This document shows, piece by piece, positions 35,082-48,800 of a stretch of 64,000 nucleotides of DNA (position 1 is its first letter; every line of letters begins with the position of its first letter). The DNA is from Anaspis maculata (Eukaryota; Arthropoda; Insecta; Coleoptera; Scraptiidae), in contig OX421963.1 of assembly GCA_949128115.1 (NCBI GenBank), forward strand, positions 38,175,979 through 38,239,978, in the 5' to 3' direction. The notes beneath the pieces are model-generated. The model made no database searches, had not been told where the DNA came from, and worked only from the letters and a program-made list of their open reading frames with translations. The position numbers were made by a program, and so were the translations under genes.

Positions 35082-36940
35082 GACGTACCTCTATAGTACG
35101 GTGGTTAAGCGCCAAAAAAAGCTCGAACTATGCATTTTGAGCTTAAGCAATGCGCTTTTGGGGTTCGATTGGGGATACCCAAACCTTAATTTCAAGAGTT
35201 GGAGACATCGGTGCACTCGATGCGGAGGGGGTCTGGGGGGCCCTTGAAAGTTGAAGGTGCGAGGCTTCCCACCAAATCACCATACCACCACGTAATTCCT
35301 ACTTGGATGTCATCAAACGACTCTAACCTACACATTGACAACATTTGTTACCATGTCCCAACAGTTCTTCACACAGAAAAAAATTAATTCTTATGACAGA
35401 TCGGAAAAAACTGTTTTTCTCAATTCTTCATCCCCACAACGAATAAACTGCCAAGTTTGGTGTCATTTTAAAGTAAACGGCATCCTCTGATTTCATTCAC
35501 TGAGTCAAAATGTTTGTGAGACCACCGTGCAAAGAATGGCACGCCAAGAAGTGAACATTTTTGAGCACCTCATTTAACAGTAGTTTCTTGGCTGATACCA
35601 ATCGATATGATTGATAATTTTGCCATGGATCAATAACTTGAACTCTTTTGTAACGGTAATGCATGTGAATGAAACTCGACACGAGCGTGGAGGTCTGGAA
35701 AAAATATTTTTCTCCAGCGGTCGAATTTATTTCACGCCTACTGAGCGTTAGTTTGTTGGGCTCAGGCAGGCAGCGTTTGGATAGGTTTGGAGACAAAATT
35801 TTCATATCTGTCTATGAAGCTGAGAAGCATAATTCTGGAAACTGATCTGAGAATCATCAAATATTATTTTGACGGTCGCTAGGTACCCCCATGGGGATTA
35901 ACTGCACAGAGATCATGGCTGACGACGGAGGGCATTCAACTTTTAAAGTGTTATTTTCTTTTTTCCTCTACCAACCTTCAAGGTTGTTATCATTTTGTAC
36001 GTGTAAGTTTTCTTATGTTTGGAGAAGAAATAATTTTATAAAAACAACCGTGAAAACGACTGTCAGAGTGGCAGAGAATAAGATCCTGGGCGTTGAATTC
36101 CCTCCGCCGTTAGCCATCACTTCTGCAGTTAACCCCCATGTGGGTACTGACCGGCAAAACAATCATTGATGATTCATAAATCAATTTCCAAAATTAAACT
36201 GCTCAAATTTCCAGATAGATATGAAAATTTTGCTTCCAAAGCTATCCAAACGCTCCCTACCTGAGCCCTGCAAACTGACGCTCAGTAGGCGTGAAAAAAA
36301 ATTCGACCGCTGGAGAAAAATTTTTTTACCAGGCCTTCACGCTCGTGTAGAGTTTCATGCACATGCATTATCGTTACAAAAGAGTTCAAGTTATTGATCC
36401 ATGACCAATTTATCAATCATATCGATTGGTAACAGCCAAGAAACTACTGTTAAATGAGGTGCTTGAAAATGCTTACTTCTTGGCGTGCCATTCTTTGCAC
36501 GGTGGTCTCACAAACATTTTGACTCGGTGAATGGAATCAGAGGATGCCGTTCACTCCAAAATGACACCACACTCGGCAGTTTATTCGTTGTGGGGATGAA
36601 GAATTGAGAAAAACTGTTTTTTCCGATCTGTCATAAGAATTAATTTTTTCCAGTGTGAAGAACTATTTGGACATGGTAACAAATGTTGTCAATGTACAGG
36701 TTAGAGTCGTTTGATGGCCTCCCAGTAGAAATTACGTGGTGGTATGGTGATTTGGTGGGAAGCCTCGCACCTTCAACTTTCAAGGGCCCCCCAGACCCCC
36801 TCCGCATCGAGTGCACCGATGTCTCCAACTCTTGAAAATTAAGTTGAGGGACCCCCAATCAAACCCCAAAAGCGCATTGCTTAAGCTCAAAATGCATAGT
36901 TAGAACGCTTAACCACCGGACTACTATGAGGACGTCAGAA
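35082..36940. mobile_element. 1.86-kb imperfect palindrome
   Basis: The arms (35,082-35,870 and about 36,190-36,940) match in inverted sense. Shared words include CGGTGGTTAAGCG, 'GCTTAAGCAATGCGCTTTTG', GGAGACATCGGTGCACTCGA, 'GTTGAAGGTGCGAGGCTTCC' and TTGTGAGACCACCGTGCAAA. The central 280 bp has its own inverted ends (GTACCCCCATGGGGATTAACT / AGTTAACCCCCATGTGGGTAC), so it may be a nested element or the original loop. A frame open in both arms (35,199 plus; 36,858 minus) gives a similar peptide of about 60 residues, but it has no known motif. Confidence 0.8.
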
Positions 36941-38660
36941 GGTCTGGGAACATAAGTAAGTAGTTAATTATCATCAAAAAAATATTTTTACATAATATTG
37001 AACAGTCAAAGTAAAGGTTGACGACTCACACTGAAGAACAAAAAGTGATATATGTATTATTATGAGTGAAGAGATAGAGATAGAATTTTTCTTTTGCGGT
37101 TCCGACGCTAGCTATGCTCTAATTACAGAAAAATAGTATAATATTTTTCAACGAGCAAGGAATGGTATACATTCCTTCACTAACGTGATATTTGCAACAT
37201 GACCCGTGAACATAAAATCCAAACAAGTGCATTTTGCATGCTAATCTGCCTTGCTCTATTCTCCGATTGAACTAACTGTAAGGAAATAATATATTCTCTC
37301 ACAGAACTGACAGTGAATAAATGAAAAGTGTGGAGATGACGCTAAATTTCCTCATTGTCTTTGACCGATAACACTAAGCGTATTTCCCAGTAGTCGTAGG
37401 CGAACGTATTTATCTTTCTATAATACTTGAACTGGTCAGTCCAATAGCTATTTTTTATGTGTGTTCCAAATTACGCAGTCAACAAAAAAAAAACAAGAAA
37501 AGCTACTATTGTAGCTATACGACTATTGTGTACTATTCGACTACAAAATTCAATATTGGATACCCGTTTTGTCCCGGTTCTTTTTTTCGAAGCATTAATA
37601 GCGATGAAACCGTAAAAAAAACAACATTTTGAAAGGACAACCTTAGTTTTGTTTAATTTAAGCTTTATTATCATTTTGATAATTGCATAATAGCTATACA
37701 TATAATTATTCATAATTTGACTGATCACTAGCAGGTAATTCTGTTGCTTTTTGCTCACACTATAAAAACAAAACTAAAATCTCAAATCCAATGCCACAAC
37801 TATAAATAAATATGCTTCTCTTTCTTGCTATTTAAAACAACAACAACATTTTTGTTGGGACTATCTAGAAAGGATGAAACCACATCAAAACAGAAAGTGA
37901 AAATATTAAAAATTTCTTGTCCTACAAAAGGGCCGCCTTCAAACCCCTTTTCAGTTCCTTTCTCATTAACTCCTATATTTTTTATCAGTTACATCACACA
38001 GTTAGAAATCAATAGAAAAACCGTGTATAGATTAGGTCGGTATTTCTAAAGTTTTGGCCTTCACGGTACATCTCTATTTTCTAAAATTATGTCGTAGATT
38101 TTCGACAGTCCAGCCTTTTTGGAGTTTCTCAAAGCTAATTCTAGCGGAAGATACATTCTTTTCAGATTTCATTTTGTGTCTCCATAATTTTCCACAGTAC
38201 TGCCGGGTACACGTTTAGTCTATTTTGTCAACAAATAGTGTACCTACTCTCAAGATTTATATCTTCTTTCTCTCATAACGTTTTTCCATAACCTTCCTTT
38301 GCTCCACCATTACAAAATTATTTAATATCTAAGTGTTTATTTTAGATCACTAGTTGGTAAATATCACAAAAGACTAAAAGCTAATTCAATAACATACTGT
38401 CAATATAACACTTACCCTCAGTTGTATCAAGCTATCTCAAGTCTATCATCGTGATAAATTTCAACTGGAACTGCTATTGTCCAAATTAAAAATTTCACCA
38501 AAGAGAAGCGCGAGATGAAATTTACGGAGCGACTAGTCGTACACAGAGTCTATGAATGGAAAGCCTGTGCATTAGGCGATTCCTTGTGCACAGAACAATG
38601 ATGGAAAATTGCCTGCGAGAAAAGAAAAATTGAAAAAAAGTAAAACTAAAACAAAGAAAT
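36941..38660. other. Region downstream of bestrophin, no recognisable gene
   Basis: AT-rich, with several AATAAA-type words on the minus strand (for example near 38,338) that could serve as the bestrophin polyadenylation signal. None can be chosen from sequence alone. The ORF at 37,471-37,758 is AT-driven. Confidence 0.45.
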
Positions 38661-38679
38661 CGACTGAGGCCAGGTTCGA

Positions 38680-38760
38680 ACCTCCAACTTACGGCATCAT
38701 CATGCGATACATCTCTCGCGCTAGCATAGCGTTTCAAAATAGGTTGCACGTAAATTTTCG
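38680..38760 (-). repeat. tRNA-like relic (possible SINE head), weak
   Basis: On the minus strand a B-box-like GGTTCGAACCT lies about 40 bases after an A-box-like TAGCGCGAGAG. The spacing suits a tRNA-derived promoter, but the acceptor stem and anticodon arm do not form a convincing cloverleaf. It could lie in the bestrophin 3' UTR. Confidence 0.3.
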
Positions 38761-39258
38761 GTCATCAGCTGAGCGCTACTTCCTCGGGCACTCGAGTTGC
38801 AGGTCAGGCCCCCCTATGTCAGGCCCTGTACACCGTACGGGTCGCACCGTGTATACGACTAGTCACTTTCGTATCAGGATGATGAAGGAAGCTTGGTGCA
38901 GCTGAGGGTTTGATATTATTCATAACTAGAGTGACATTCCAAACCTTATGCAAAAAAAAAAACATCAAAATGATGCTCCAGCCCAGCTACAAGGGCGGAC
39001 TGACTGAAGGCGCGATTCTCGTTCTGACGGCATTTGAAACATATTTGTAGGGCATCTTGAGGGAGACAGGGCTTAGAAATTCTGTCTGCACTTTCGTTCC
39101 TAATCCGAGATCCCTGATCATCCAGCTCTGACCCGTTTTTCAAAGCTGTTCTAGTGGACAGTCCGTTTTCACCTTGTACAGTTAAGCACTTTCATCATCC
39201 AGGCACAAATCAAACTGAGCATTTCCTACGAATTGAAAATTCACTACCTAACAGTCCA

Positions 39259-39849
39259 TCAAACATACACCTCGCCTCTTTTGGGCGACGCCCCGTTAAC
39301 GTTTACATTGTTCTGACTACTTTGAGAAGTCTTCCTGCTCTGGCTCGTGGCCCCTACTCCGAGTCCCACGTCAGAGTTCAACGAATTAGGTTCAGTTGTT
39401 GCACTAACGGGTTCGGCGGTCAACGAAGCAGTCGTCGAAGACGCCTTCGATCCTGCTCCGTTGGACCCCACGTCCGACGGCGGGGCTTCTTCGTCGGAGG
39501 TGACGAGCTCGGTGAGGGTCAAAGGTATGGGCGGCGAAATTGGAGGCGGCTGCTGAGCATGTTGGAGGTTGAACTCCTGGTTGGAGATGGGGTCGAATTG
39601 CTGGGCAAATATGGGAGTGGGACTGACGATCGAAGTCCTGGCCAGCATGGGACTGTTGTGGGCCGAAGTGAGACCTAGGCTGGTGAGCTGGGAAACGGTC
39701 ATGGGCACGCTGACAGGCGTGGTCAGCACCGGACCCAAGCCGGGTGAGAGCACGGCCTGGGCCAAGGCAGCCGTGCCAGGTTGGTGGGCGTGCAAGGTAT
39801 TGTTGACGGAGCCGCTGCCATCTTGTTCTAAGATAGGCGAAAGCACCAC
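39259..39849 (-). CDS. Bestrophin last exon h (disordered tail)
   Basis: Acceptor TTTTTTTTGTAG|GTGGTG, then a 196-residue open frame to TGA. The composition is rich in Ser, Thr, Pro, Gln, Val and Ala, with a short acidic patch ([10 protein letters not shown]), so it is probably unstructured and phosphorylatable. Base composition is clearly more GC-rich than the flanks, as expected for a coding exon. The 174-codon plus-strand ORF over it is its shadow. Confidence 0.82.
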   Translation of the reverse strand: MVLSPILEQDGSGSVNNTLHAHQPGTAALAQAVLSPGLGPVLTTPVSVPMTVSQLTSLGLTSAHNSPMLARTSIVSPTPIFAQQFDPISNQEFNLQHAQQPPPISPPIPLTLTELVTSDEEAPPSDVGSNGAGSKASSTTASLTAEPVSATTEPNSLNSDVGLGVGATSQSRKTSQSSQNNVNVNGASPKRGEVYV

Positions 39850-42800
39850 CTACAAAAAAAAATCCATTAATTTGATTTGAACTTGAAGTGGATACCTAAA
39901 TAATATTAAGGTCTAAGTTACAACTTCAAATAGATACAGTTACAAGCATTATAACTAGTGTCGGTTATCTCAGACGCCTTTGGCTATCTTTTTCACTTTT
40001 ATTCTCACTCTTAAATTCAAGTTTTCATCACACAAAAAGCTTAGGCCGCTTACATTTGCTCAAGAATTCAACAAAATTAAGTGTACCAACTGGTCTTTTA
40101 ATCTTTTGACGTAGTGCTCTTGAATTTCTGTTGAAATGTTGAGCAAATCTGATGGAACTTCCGGTTTATATGTGAAATTGAACAGTCTAGGGGCCTCGTG
40201 TAATGAAAATTGAATTTTGTGAGCGATAACAGCAAAAACTCGAAGAACCGTTCTACGGCACATGATCCGGGATATGCAGCCTTATCTATTATTAGGTACT
40301 TGACTCTTTTGAAAAGCATTGGCCCACCAGAACAGTTACACAACAGAGTTACTCTACCAGGTCTATTATTCATGGAACTTAAAAATTTGTTTTAGTAATC
40401 ATCCTCTTTGCCCTTATGAATAACCAGTGAAATATTTACGATGCTAGTAATTACCGTCAGAATAGGTAGTTTATTCGTAATTGTAAAACAACCCTGTGCC
40501 GAGAGTTTAATCAACACAGAAAGTACAAGGTAATACGATTGCTTGTTAAGATAATTTCCGCATAAATCGACTAACAAAGTAATAATTAGCAGCTCCCACA
40601 TCAAAATGACCAATTAATTATTAATAATTTAAATGGTAAGCACGTATTCAATCTGTAAACAATTATTATAAGGATAATTCTAATTTGACGAACGCCTCAC
40701 GATGGCAAGAATCCCATTATTCGTATGCAACATTGTTCTATTATATCGACAAACTCGGTAAATCACAAAGTCATTACAGGAACATAGACACCAAGAGACT
40801 GCAAAAATATTCCATCCAAAAATATGTTGAGAAGGTAGGTAATATGTATATACAGGGTGATTCATAAAATATGCTCACCACCATTTTTCTTGAGAACCGT
40901 TTGCGATATCGAGTCGCCGAAAAAACTGTTGAATTGACCATATCTTTGGTGTCCGCTTTTATAAATGCTATTAGAGTTTTTTCATTAAAACTTTCTGTGC
41001 GGGGCCAAAATTTGTAATTTTTTTCTCAACTGTACAATGTTGAGTGATATGTCATCTAAATGGGCTTCGAGAGTTCAATGGAATAGTACAAAAAAATTTG
41101 AAAAAATTTCAGCGGTTCCCATTTTATGATTAAAAGAAGAAACCTGGGAAAACACACGTTTTCACATATAAAATGAGAATCTATGGGTATTTTTTCAAAC
41201 TGCAAAAACGGCATTCAATGAAACTCATCGGAACGGTCAGTTATTATGTATAGCTCAATATGCAATGGCTATTGCATAATTTTGAGATCTTCCGAAATCA
41301 AAATTTTAATGGGTAAAATTGAATTGCCTTGAAAGTTTAAAATAATCATTCCATATTGAGTTACACACTGTACTTACTGTTTTGATAAGTTCTATCGAAT
41401 GCCGTTTGCAGTTTGGAAAAATACCCATAGATTCTCATTTTATACGTGAAAACGTGTTTTTCCAGGTCTTTTGTTTTCATCAACTGAAAACCGCTGAAAA
41501 TTTTTGATAACTTTTTGCCCTTGTCCACTGAACTTTGTTGTGGCTTGTTGTGGCTTCTGAAGCCCTTCTGGATGACATATTACTCAACATTCTACAGCGT
41601 GAAAAAAATTTGATTTTTGAGGCGAAATTTTGTGAAGATGCTTATGATGAACTTGGTCAAGTCAGATGTGTCAAATCGTGTGTTGTCAATTCAGGTTAGG
41701 TGAAAGAATCCAGGCCTATTCCAAATATGTTCAACCTTTGTGTGATTCGATTTGGCTGGGAGTCTCGTCACGCGATGCCTTGAGAAAGGAGAAACTCGAG
41801 AAATCATAGCCCACTTGAATCACACTAGGATTGAACGCACACCACACAGAGTGATTCAGTTTTAACCTACGATACTTTACGAAAATATTTTTCTCGTTGT
41901 TTTGATTCACAAAATATAACATAATGTGCCTCTAGCTCGCTCACTAAAGAGATACAGGGAGTCAAAGTTTTTTTTACCTGCATCAACTACCTACTGTGGT
42001 TATTAGCAGGATATTTTCTATATGGGTTTTTCTGTAACTATAACAACGACGATTCTATGTTTGGAACAAAACAGTGAGCGATTTTCAGTGTGGGCTTTTT
42101 TCGATGGCTATTTCATTTCATTCCTCTTCCCGGGGCATCACCGCACGGTAGTAGATGCCCCAGTACTAAGGAACGCGTGAAAAAATCTAGGTGGCAAATT
42201 TCATTATTTTTAATTTTCTCAGCAGTTGGATTTATTTGGAACTTGTCAGGCAGGTATGCAGCGCATACTAACCTAGGCTTGATTTAGGCGAGTTTGATTG
42301 AACCGTTCATAAGCTATTTATGTTCAAATAACTTAAAAAATTGAACTTCGACTCATCTTTTTAAGTAAGCGAATAAGAGGCATATACTGTTGCATTTTCT
42401 GAATCAGGACAAGGATAAAACTATTTTCCCAAAGTATTGTAGGTTGAAACTGAATCACACTGTGAATGGAGATTGACTTGATATTGTGACACTAAACTGA
42501 CATTTTAATAATGTCAAGATATTTACCGATATTGAGATTCGGTTAACGAGTCGGTCGATCAGTTTTCCAGTGAGTGACTTTTGATTGATCGGAACGACAG
42601 TAGTTGACGTTTGGGTTAACTTTCTTGACCGGCCTCCGAGATCGGTCGTTGTGGTTGACAGCTGGTCAACTTTTTTCAGCCGGACAGTAGTTCCAATATT
42701 AGGTTTTTCGGGCGATTTGTCGACTGATTTGGATATTGGTATGTACACTAGTGTGATCAATCAACAGGGACAAATGCATCAACCTCAGACAACTCAAGTC

Positions 42801-45800
42801 CAGAAACTAAGGTCTTGGAGTATTTTCGCTGTTTCCGTTTTTTTCTCTTTGCCCGCGATTGTTCTTCAACATAATGTAAAATATCAATTTACTGCCACAT
42901 TAATGATGTTTACTCTATAAATCAATGTCCTCACAGAATAGGCCTAAATGTCTACATAAGGTCCATATAAAAGTTGAATATCAGAGGTGGGATACTTTGA
43001 AAATTTGGAAATCAAAATTTCAGTATCGTTGGGTGTATTTTGGGTTGGAACATTTTTGCAACGAAATATCGTTTCACACACACCGACAATAGTCGGTTGG
43101 TTTAGACCATTTTGGCATACAAGGTGTTTGCAAACTTGGGGTAGAAAATTGGAAAGCAGGTAGGGAAATGCTCCAAAAGTGCCCAGAAAAATGATGGAAA
43201 TAATTTATGATTTTTATTTTTGGAAATATGGAGGGTCAAAAGGTGGTCCTTCGAGCCCTCCTATTTTCGTTATTTTGAATGAATTCAGTAAACTCTTTCC
43301 ATCAGACCAAAAAGCAAATTTTTTGAACCTTTGAATGTGTTTTGTAATTTGGTTTAGTGCACGTACAGGGTGAGTCATGAATCCTAAAAACTTATTTTTC
43401 CTCGTAAATGCTCCTGAAAAGTTCTAGAGGTCAAGATTGATGGAGAGCAACATATAACACAAATATTTCCCATATGAAATTATCTGCATGCATTTTTGAA
43501 GAAAACTGGATTTTTAGGATTTACGATTCACCTGTAACAAACACCTGTAACACCTATAGCAAATAAAGTTACAAAACACATTCAAGGGTTTAAAAACATT
43601 GCTTTTTGATCTGTTGAAAAGAGTTAACTAAAATCTCTCAAAATAACGAAAATAGAGTGGACCCAAGGACCACCTTTTGACCCTTCATATTATCAAAAAT
43701 GGAAGCCCTGATTTTTTTAAACGTTTTCTGATGCTTTTGAAGCATTTCCCTTACTGCGGTTCAATTTTCTACCCCATATTTGCAAACACCCTGTATACCA
43801 AGGCAAAGCAAGTTATCGCAATGGTTCAACTACCACTTTGCTATCACAATTAATTATGATTATTCACAAACAGATGTTATTTACGACTGGACATCAATCA
43901 AATTTTCAATCTGACATTTGTTGACGTTACCGAGTTCTCTGGCACGTCTCTCGTGGCAGAATTTTGAAACTGCCTTCTCCACTGGCACAGTACCTGCACG
44001 GTAACAGGATCTTCGTTGTTGGGGTAATTGGGATATGACTGAAGGTGATGAGGCATAAGAGTTATCCCATGGGCCACTTGATTCTGTATGTTGGCCATGT
44101 TCGCCGCAGCTAATCGGTTTTCTCTATCCACAACTTCTTTAGTAACATCCGGGGTTGGAATCCTGGGACGGTTCTTGACTTGCATCATGGCTGCCCCGTT
44201 TAGCTTAGGACCTGAAAAGAAGCAACAAATACAACTCCATAATAAATACATTTTATTTGTGGGAGTGTTGTAATAATTCGATTTTTTGTGATTATTTTGC
44301 ATACGCAATAATACAAGATAAAAATAGAAATTAATGGACCTCTCATGACGAGTGGATAGGTACCTGGAGGTACACCTACGTAAAACACAAGAGTTTCATA
44401 TTGTCCAATGTATATTGTGGTTAGTTGAGGTACTATATGCAAATGGAATTTTATTGTACAAATAAAGAGAAAGAACAACGTAAGTGAAAGACTGGTTTAA
44501 CGTTTTCAATGTCAATTCTCTCAAATGGTGTTCACGATTTGTGACATGTGATAAAACAGATGATTGTAAAATGTGCTCTACATTACATACGTAAGCCTTT
44601 TCTAATAATTTCCATGTACAAATCTTAATCATGTAGGTATGTTTATGCAATATTAATTGCTGATTGTGTCCAAGCGGTAGTTTTCCAAAGAGCTGTTCTC
44701 AATACCACAGCGACAGTCAACCTTCGCAAATTAAAATGCAGAATGGTAGCCGGCTGCTATCACCTTATTTCGCGCTGTTGTCCGCAATCGTCGGTAATTA
44801 AACTGCCGGACTAAACAAATACAAGAACCGTATTTTGTCTGATCACACGCACGTCACAAGGTCTTGACACTGATGCGAATGATTAGGTGAAAAAATCGGA
44901 GCACAATCGTACTGTGTTCTTCTTGTTCACAGACACTAAGCAGCAACTGAACTTTTTCAAGAATCAAGGGGATAGATAGTATATCTAGGTACCTCTATTC
45001 TTTTGACTCCTTCCAGATTTGCGACCAACCCATCGATCATAAATTGACATCTTATGAGGAGGCGCTCCAGGAAGTTGTCCATTTTCAGGATTGGCATACA
45101 CAGAGTTGCCTCTGTGCCGTCCAAAGAGGCCACCTGAAGAATACGCTGTGGATGCTGACCGTATGGAGCCCATTCCGGTTCTGGAAATTTGTCTGGAAAA
45201 CCAATTGGAGCCTTTTCGCCTCTCCACTATGGGAGTATCCACGCTTTCCTAAATAACTTGGAAATTAGTATCTACTTATAATACCTAGTTACAATTCTAC
45301 AATAATTATTGAGGATTAGTTAAACTTACATAATCTGCATACATGTCGTCATGGATTAGGCTTTTCTTTGGTGTCACTAGATTGGCGTACATTGCGTCGG
45401 TTCCCTTGACCTTGTATTGCTCAGCTGAGCCTTTCGGTTCCTCCCTTCGGTAATGTTCCGAAGCTACCGTGTAGGGAAGCTCTTTTGGAACCACCTCGTC
45501 CCAATATTGGTCCTTCAGTAATTCCGGGTGTTCTTCGTGCATCTCGTCCACAATCATATACCCGGCCTGAAATTTCAAAAGTTGAAATTTTTACTGCCTT
45601 GACACGATTCGATACATGAAAGCAATAATATGCGTCGTTAATTTGTTTACTTTGAAGAAACGAATAAACGGAACTGTTTTCCGAAGTACAACGTTCCAAA
45701 GCTGCATATTATTTCCAAGATGCTTCGAGGCACGGGACCTTGAGGCATGCACTTGCGAATATTTAAACTTGACATTGAAATTCGTCAATAATACCTACAA

Positions 45801-48800
45801 TAATTATTCTCTATGCAGATCTACGGCAATAATGTAGCAAATTCTGACAATAATAATTATCACGATGCGGTTTGCGGTCAGGGCTAATGGCACTGTGAGA
45901 AATCTGAGAACACCAGAACACCTGTCTGATCTTACTAAATCTATTACTATTCAAATTTCAATTCTCTGCCTTCCAGTTAACAATTAGGAAGTAACCGTAA
46001 CCTAACGCATATGAGAGGTGTATTATGCAAAACAGAGACGGCTGTTGGCAAGGTGCACACCCATCAGATTTATTATGATAAAACTAGTCTAATAGACTGA
46101 GAGTTAGAGGTCACTAATCTTGAAGACACTTACCTTGATGTGCCTGTCAATGAGCCAGTTCAGTTCAATGTCGTCATCATCTTCGCCGAAGGGGTTAATC
46201 AATACCTCGGCTACTTTCAGCCAGCCAATGTAGAAGAAGAACTGAAAACAGTGCGGTTTACTGTGAATAGAGAATTTCATAAGATTTGATAGACAAAATT
46301 GATTAACAAGCTGGAATTCTAGGCCATCGATCTACGAACAATGATGTTGGCAAAAAAAACTAGTAAACGGCTTTAGTTTTCAACAATAATTTAATTAATT
46401 TAAAATAGATGTATAAGTCGCTTACTTAGGAATTTCTCAAAATACTCACCTCCACAGCTGTGAAAAATGGGAAGTATACATCTGGATCACAATGTTTAGT
46501 ACAAGTCTTTGGATCGCTGGCCACGAATTGGCGTCCTAGTAAAGCGGCTATGAAGTACACGTAAAGGGCTAGTGACACGACCTGGAAAAAAAAAATTCAT
46601 CAATATTTTTTTTGTTGAGAGAAAAATATTGCGGCCTCTAAGGCCACTGCCACTTCGATAAGAATAAGAGAGAATAAGACCATATCTCATTATGATTGTT
46701 ACATACAGTGCCCTTGATTTTTAGAGCTACAAGAATAATATTGTCATTAGCAACCGGATAAATTGGTTGCCAATGGTGGAGGGGGAAGAACTAGAGTACC
46801 ACAGCGAGAATATTGACAAGAGGACGGCAGTGTCTTGCCGGTGTGGTAATCTGATGAAAGTGATAAATAAAAATTTCAGCAAAATATCACTCGTGCTTGA
46901 AATTTCCTCAGATAATTATGGCCAAGCGTGTTCCCTCAAGCTGGCTGGCCCTAGATAAATGCCCTCATCCCAAGGAGTCTAGCATTCATCGTTACAAACA
47001 GCACTCGCGATCGCTTGGCCAAAATTATAAATTATAGTTAAAATCTAAGTAAGTACTTGTGATATTACTGTTGGCTATACAATTTCAAGTTACCACACCG
47101 GCAATACACTGCCGTCCTCTTGTCAATATTCTTAATTTGGTACCCTGATCCTTCCGCCTCCACCAGACTTCATGGTCCCTCTCTGGTACTACCTGTCTTT
47201 CTGCGCTGTTAAATTATTGTACAGGGTGATCACGCGAGGATTCCCCGCCCCTTACTGGAGGCCTTCCCCTTTGAAATAATTTGAATATTGGGACACTTTT
47301 CTGGAACAATTTCTTCCGTACATTTCAAAATTGGAAATCGTAATATTTTACAACCTATAATATACAGGGTGTCGCGAAAAACTTTTTCTATTCATGCGAT
47401 ACCCTGTATATTTGAACTGCAATCGATGTAGTTTTTTATTCTGAATATAAATATACCCACAGTGTTGAGTTATTTCCGAAGACAAAAGGTCAAAAAACTC
47501 ACAAAAATCCCATGATACGCATGATGAACTTATACGTTAATTTAGCTAAAAAAAGTTCTGAAATTTGACCCACAATGTTTTCATAGTGCTAAACAAAGGC
47601 CATAGCAGGATAAGGGGCCAAAAAGTGCCCCCGCTCGGATTCAACTGAAATTCACATCACACGTTCTCCTCGGTACTAGAATACATCATACCAAATATTA
47701 GTCCGATAGCTTCACCAGAAGAACCCCCTCCAGGGAGTATTCAAGAATTCGAAAAAAATTATTTTTTCAAAAATAAGAGATGGGAAAATTTTGAACAAAA
47801 CGTAGGTACAGTATACATATCGATAGTGGGCTTCTAAAACACATCAAGCTTGAGAAATAGCTCAAGAATGTGGTGTATATTTGTATTCAGAATTAAAAAA
47901 AAAACTACAACGATTGTAATTCGAATATACAGGGTGGTTCATCCTAGCATAATTATCCCATAGCGGTCTTACCGTTCAAGATAGAGAAAAAGATGCAACA
48001 GAAAAGTTACATGGTTTGTTGAGACCTATAGCCTAAAATTATTTTCAGCTATACAGGATGTCCCATGTTGACGGGATTAACGAAACGTCAATTTTTTTAA
48101 AGGAACACCCCATATTTTTTTGCATTTTCATGTTCAACTTTTTTAACTGTCTTGTGCCTGTATTTTTGTTTTTTAATTGTGTGGCAGTGTTACCAACTGA
48201 AAATTAAAAACAAAAAAAAATCGCATTTTCAGTTTTTTTTTAAATCGTAGCGGCCTTGCTTTTCGCAACTAAGAGACATGGTGATAGTCAAGTCAAAGAC
48301 CAATATCTCAATGTCAAAAAATTGCCATTTTTTGTTACAGGGCGTTCACAAAAAAACATCAAACATCGAGCTCACTTCTTAGTTATTGTAAAAAAAGAAT
48401 TTTGTCGAAACGATTCACTGGGGTAGATAATATAATTGTGAGAAAATAAATCTGTCAAAACGATCCAGTGCCGTAGGTATTGTCCGGTATATATTATCCG
48501 TGCCACGTGCCCCGGGCATGCGGTTTTTTACCCAAAAAATACGTCTCACTTTCGGGCAAGCCCAAGGTCACGTCCATAATTAAAATTGATGATGAACATT
48601 TGAAATGCCGATTAGTAATTAGGCACGAAGCGGGACCGTAAATAAAGCTCAGCGTCACGCGATTTCTGAAAAAAGAGCAATTAAAATGACGATTTTTTAG
48701 TTTTCCCGTGAATTTGTTAACATGCAAATTGGGCAAACTGTTTTACGAATCATAGATGCGGTGATTTCGGTTACGGAACAAGAGTTTACAGCCCCACTTC

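Larger units (their letters stand above)
39850..43117 (-). other. Bestrophin last intron, distal part
   Basis: Contains the palindrome at 40,853-41,660, an M2-type MITE half at 41,720-41,850 and otherwise unrecognised AT-rich sequence. The small ORFs at 40,060-40,373 and 42,455-42,920 show no similarity I recognise. Confidence 0.5.

Noticed and set aside
7521..36940. Large palindromes as assembly or library artefacts
   Set aside because: The two arms of each palindrome differ at many positions and carry arm-specific insertions (for example the hAT MITE), unlike artefactual inverted duplications. Long reads would settle it.
38680..38760. Functional tRNA gene
   Set aside because: Only box-like words; acceptor and anticodon stems do not pair convincingly.
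39154..39678. 174-codon plus-strand ORF (and 39,347-39,556; 39,569-39,880)
   Set aside because: Antisense shadow of the GC-rich last bestrophin exon, which has a proper splice acceptor and phase.
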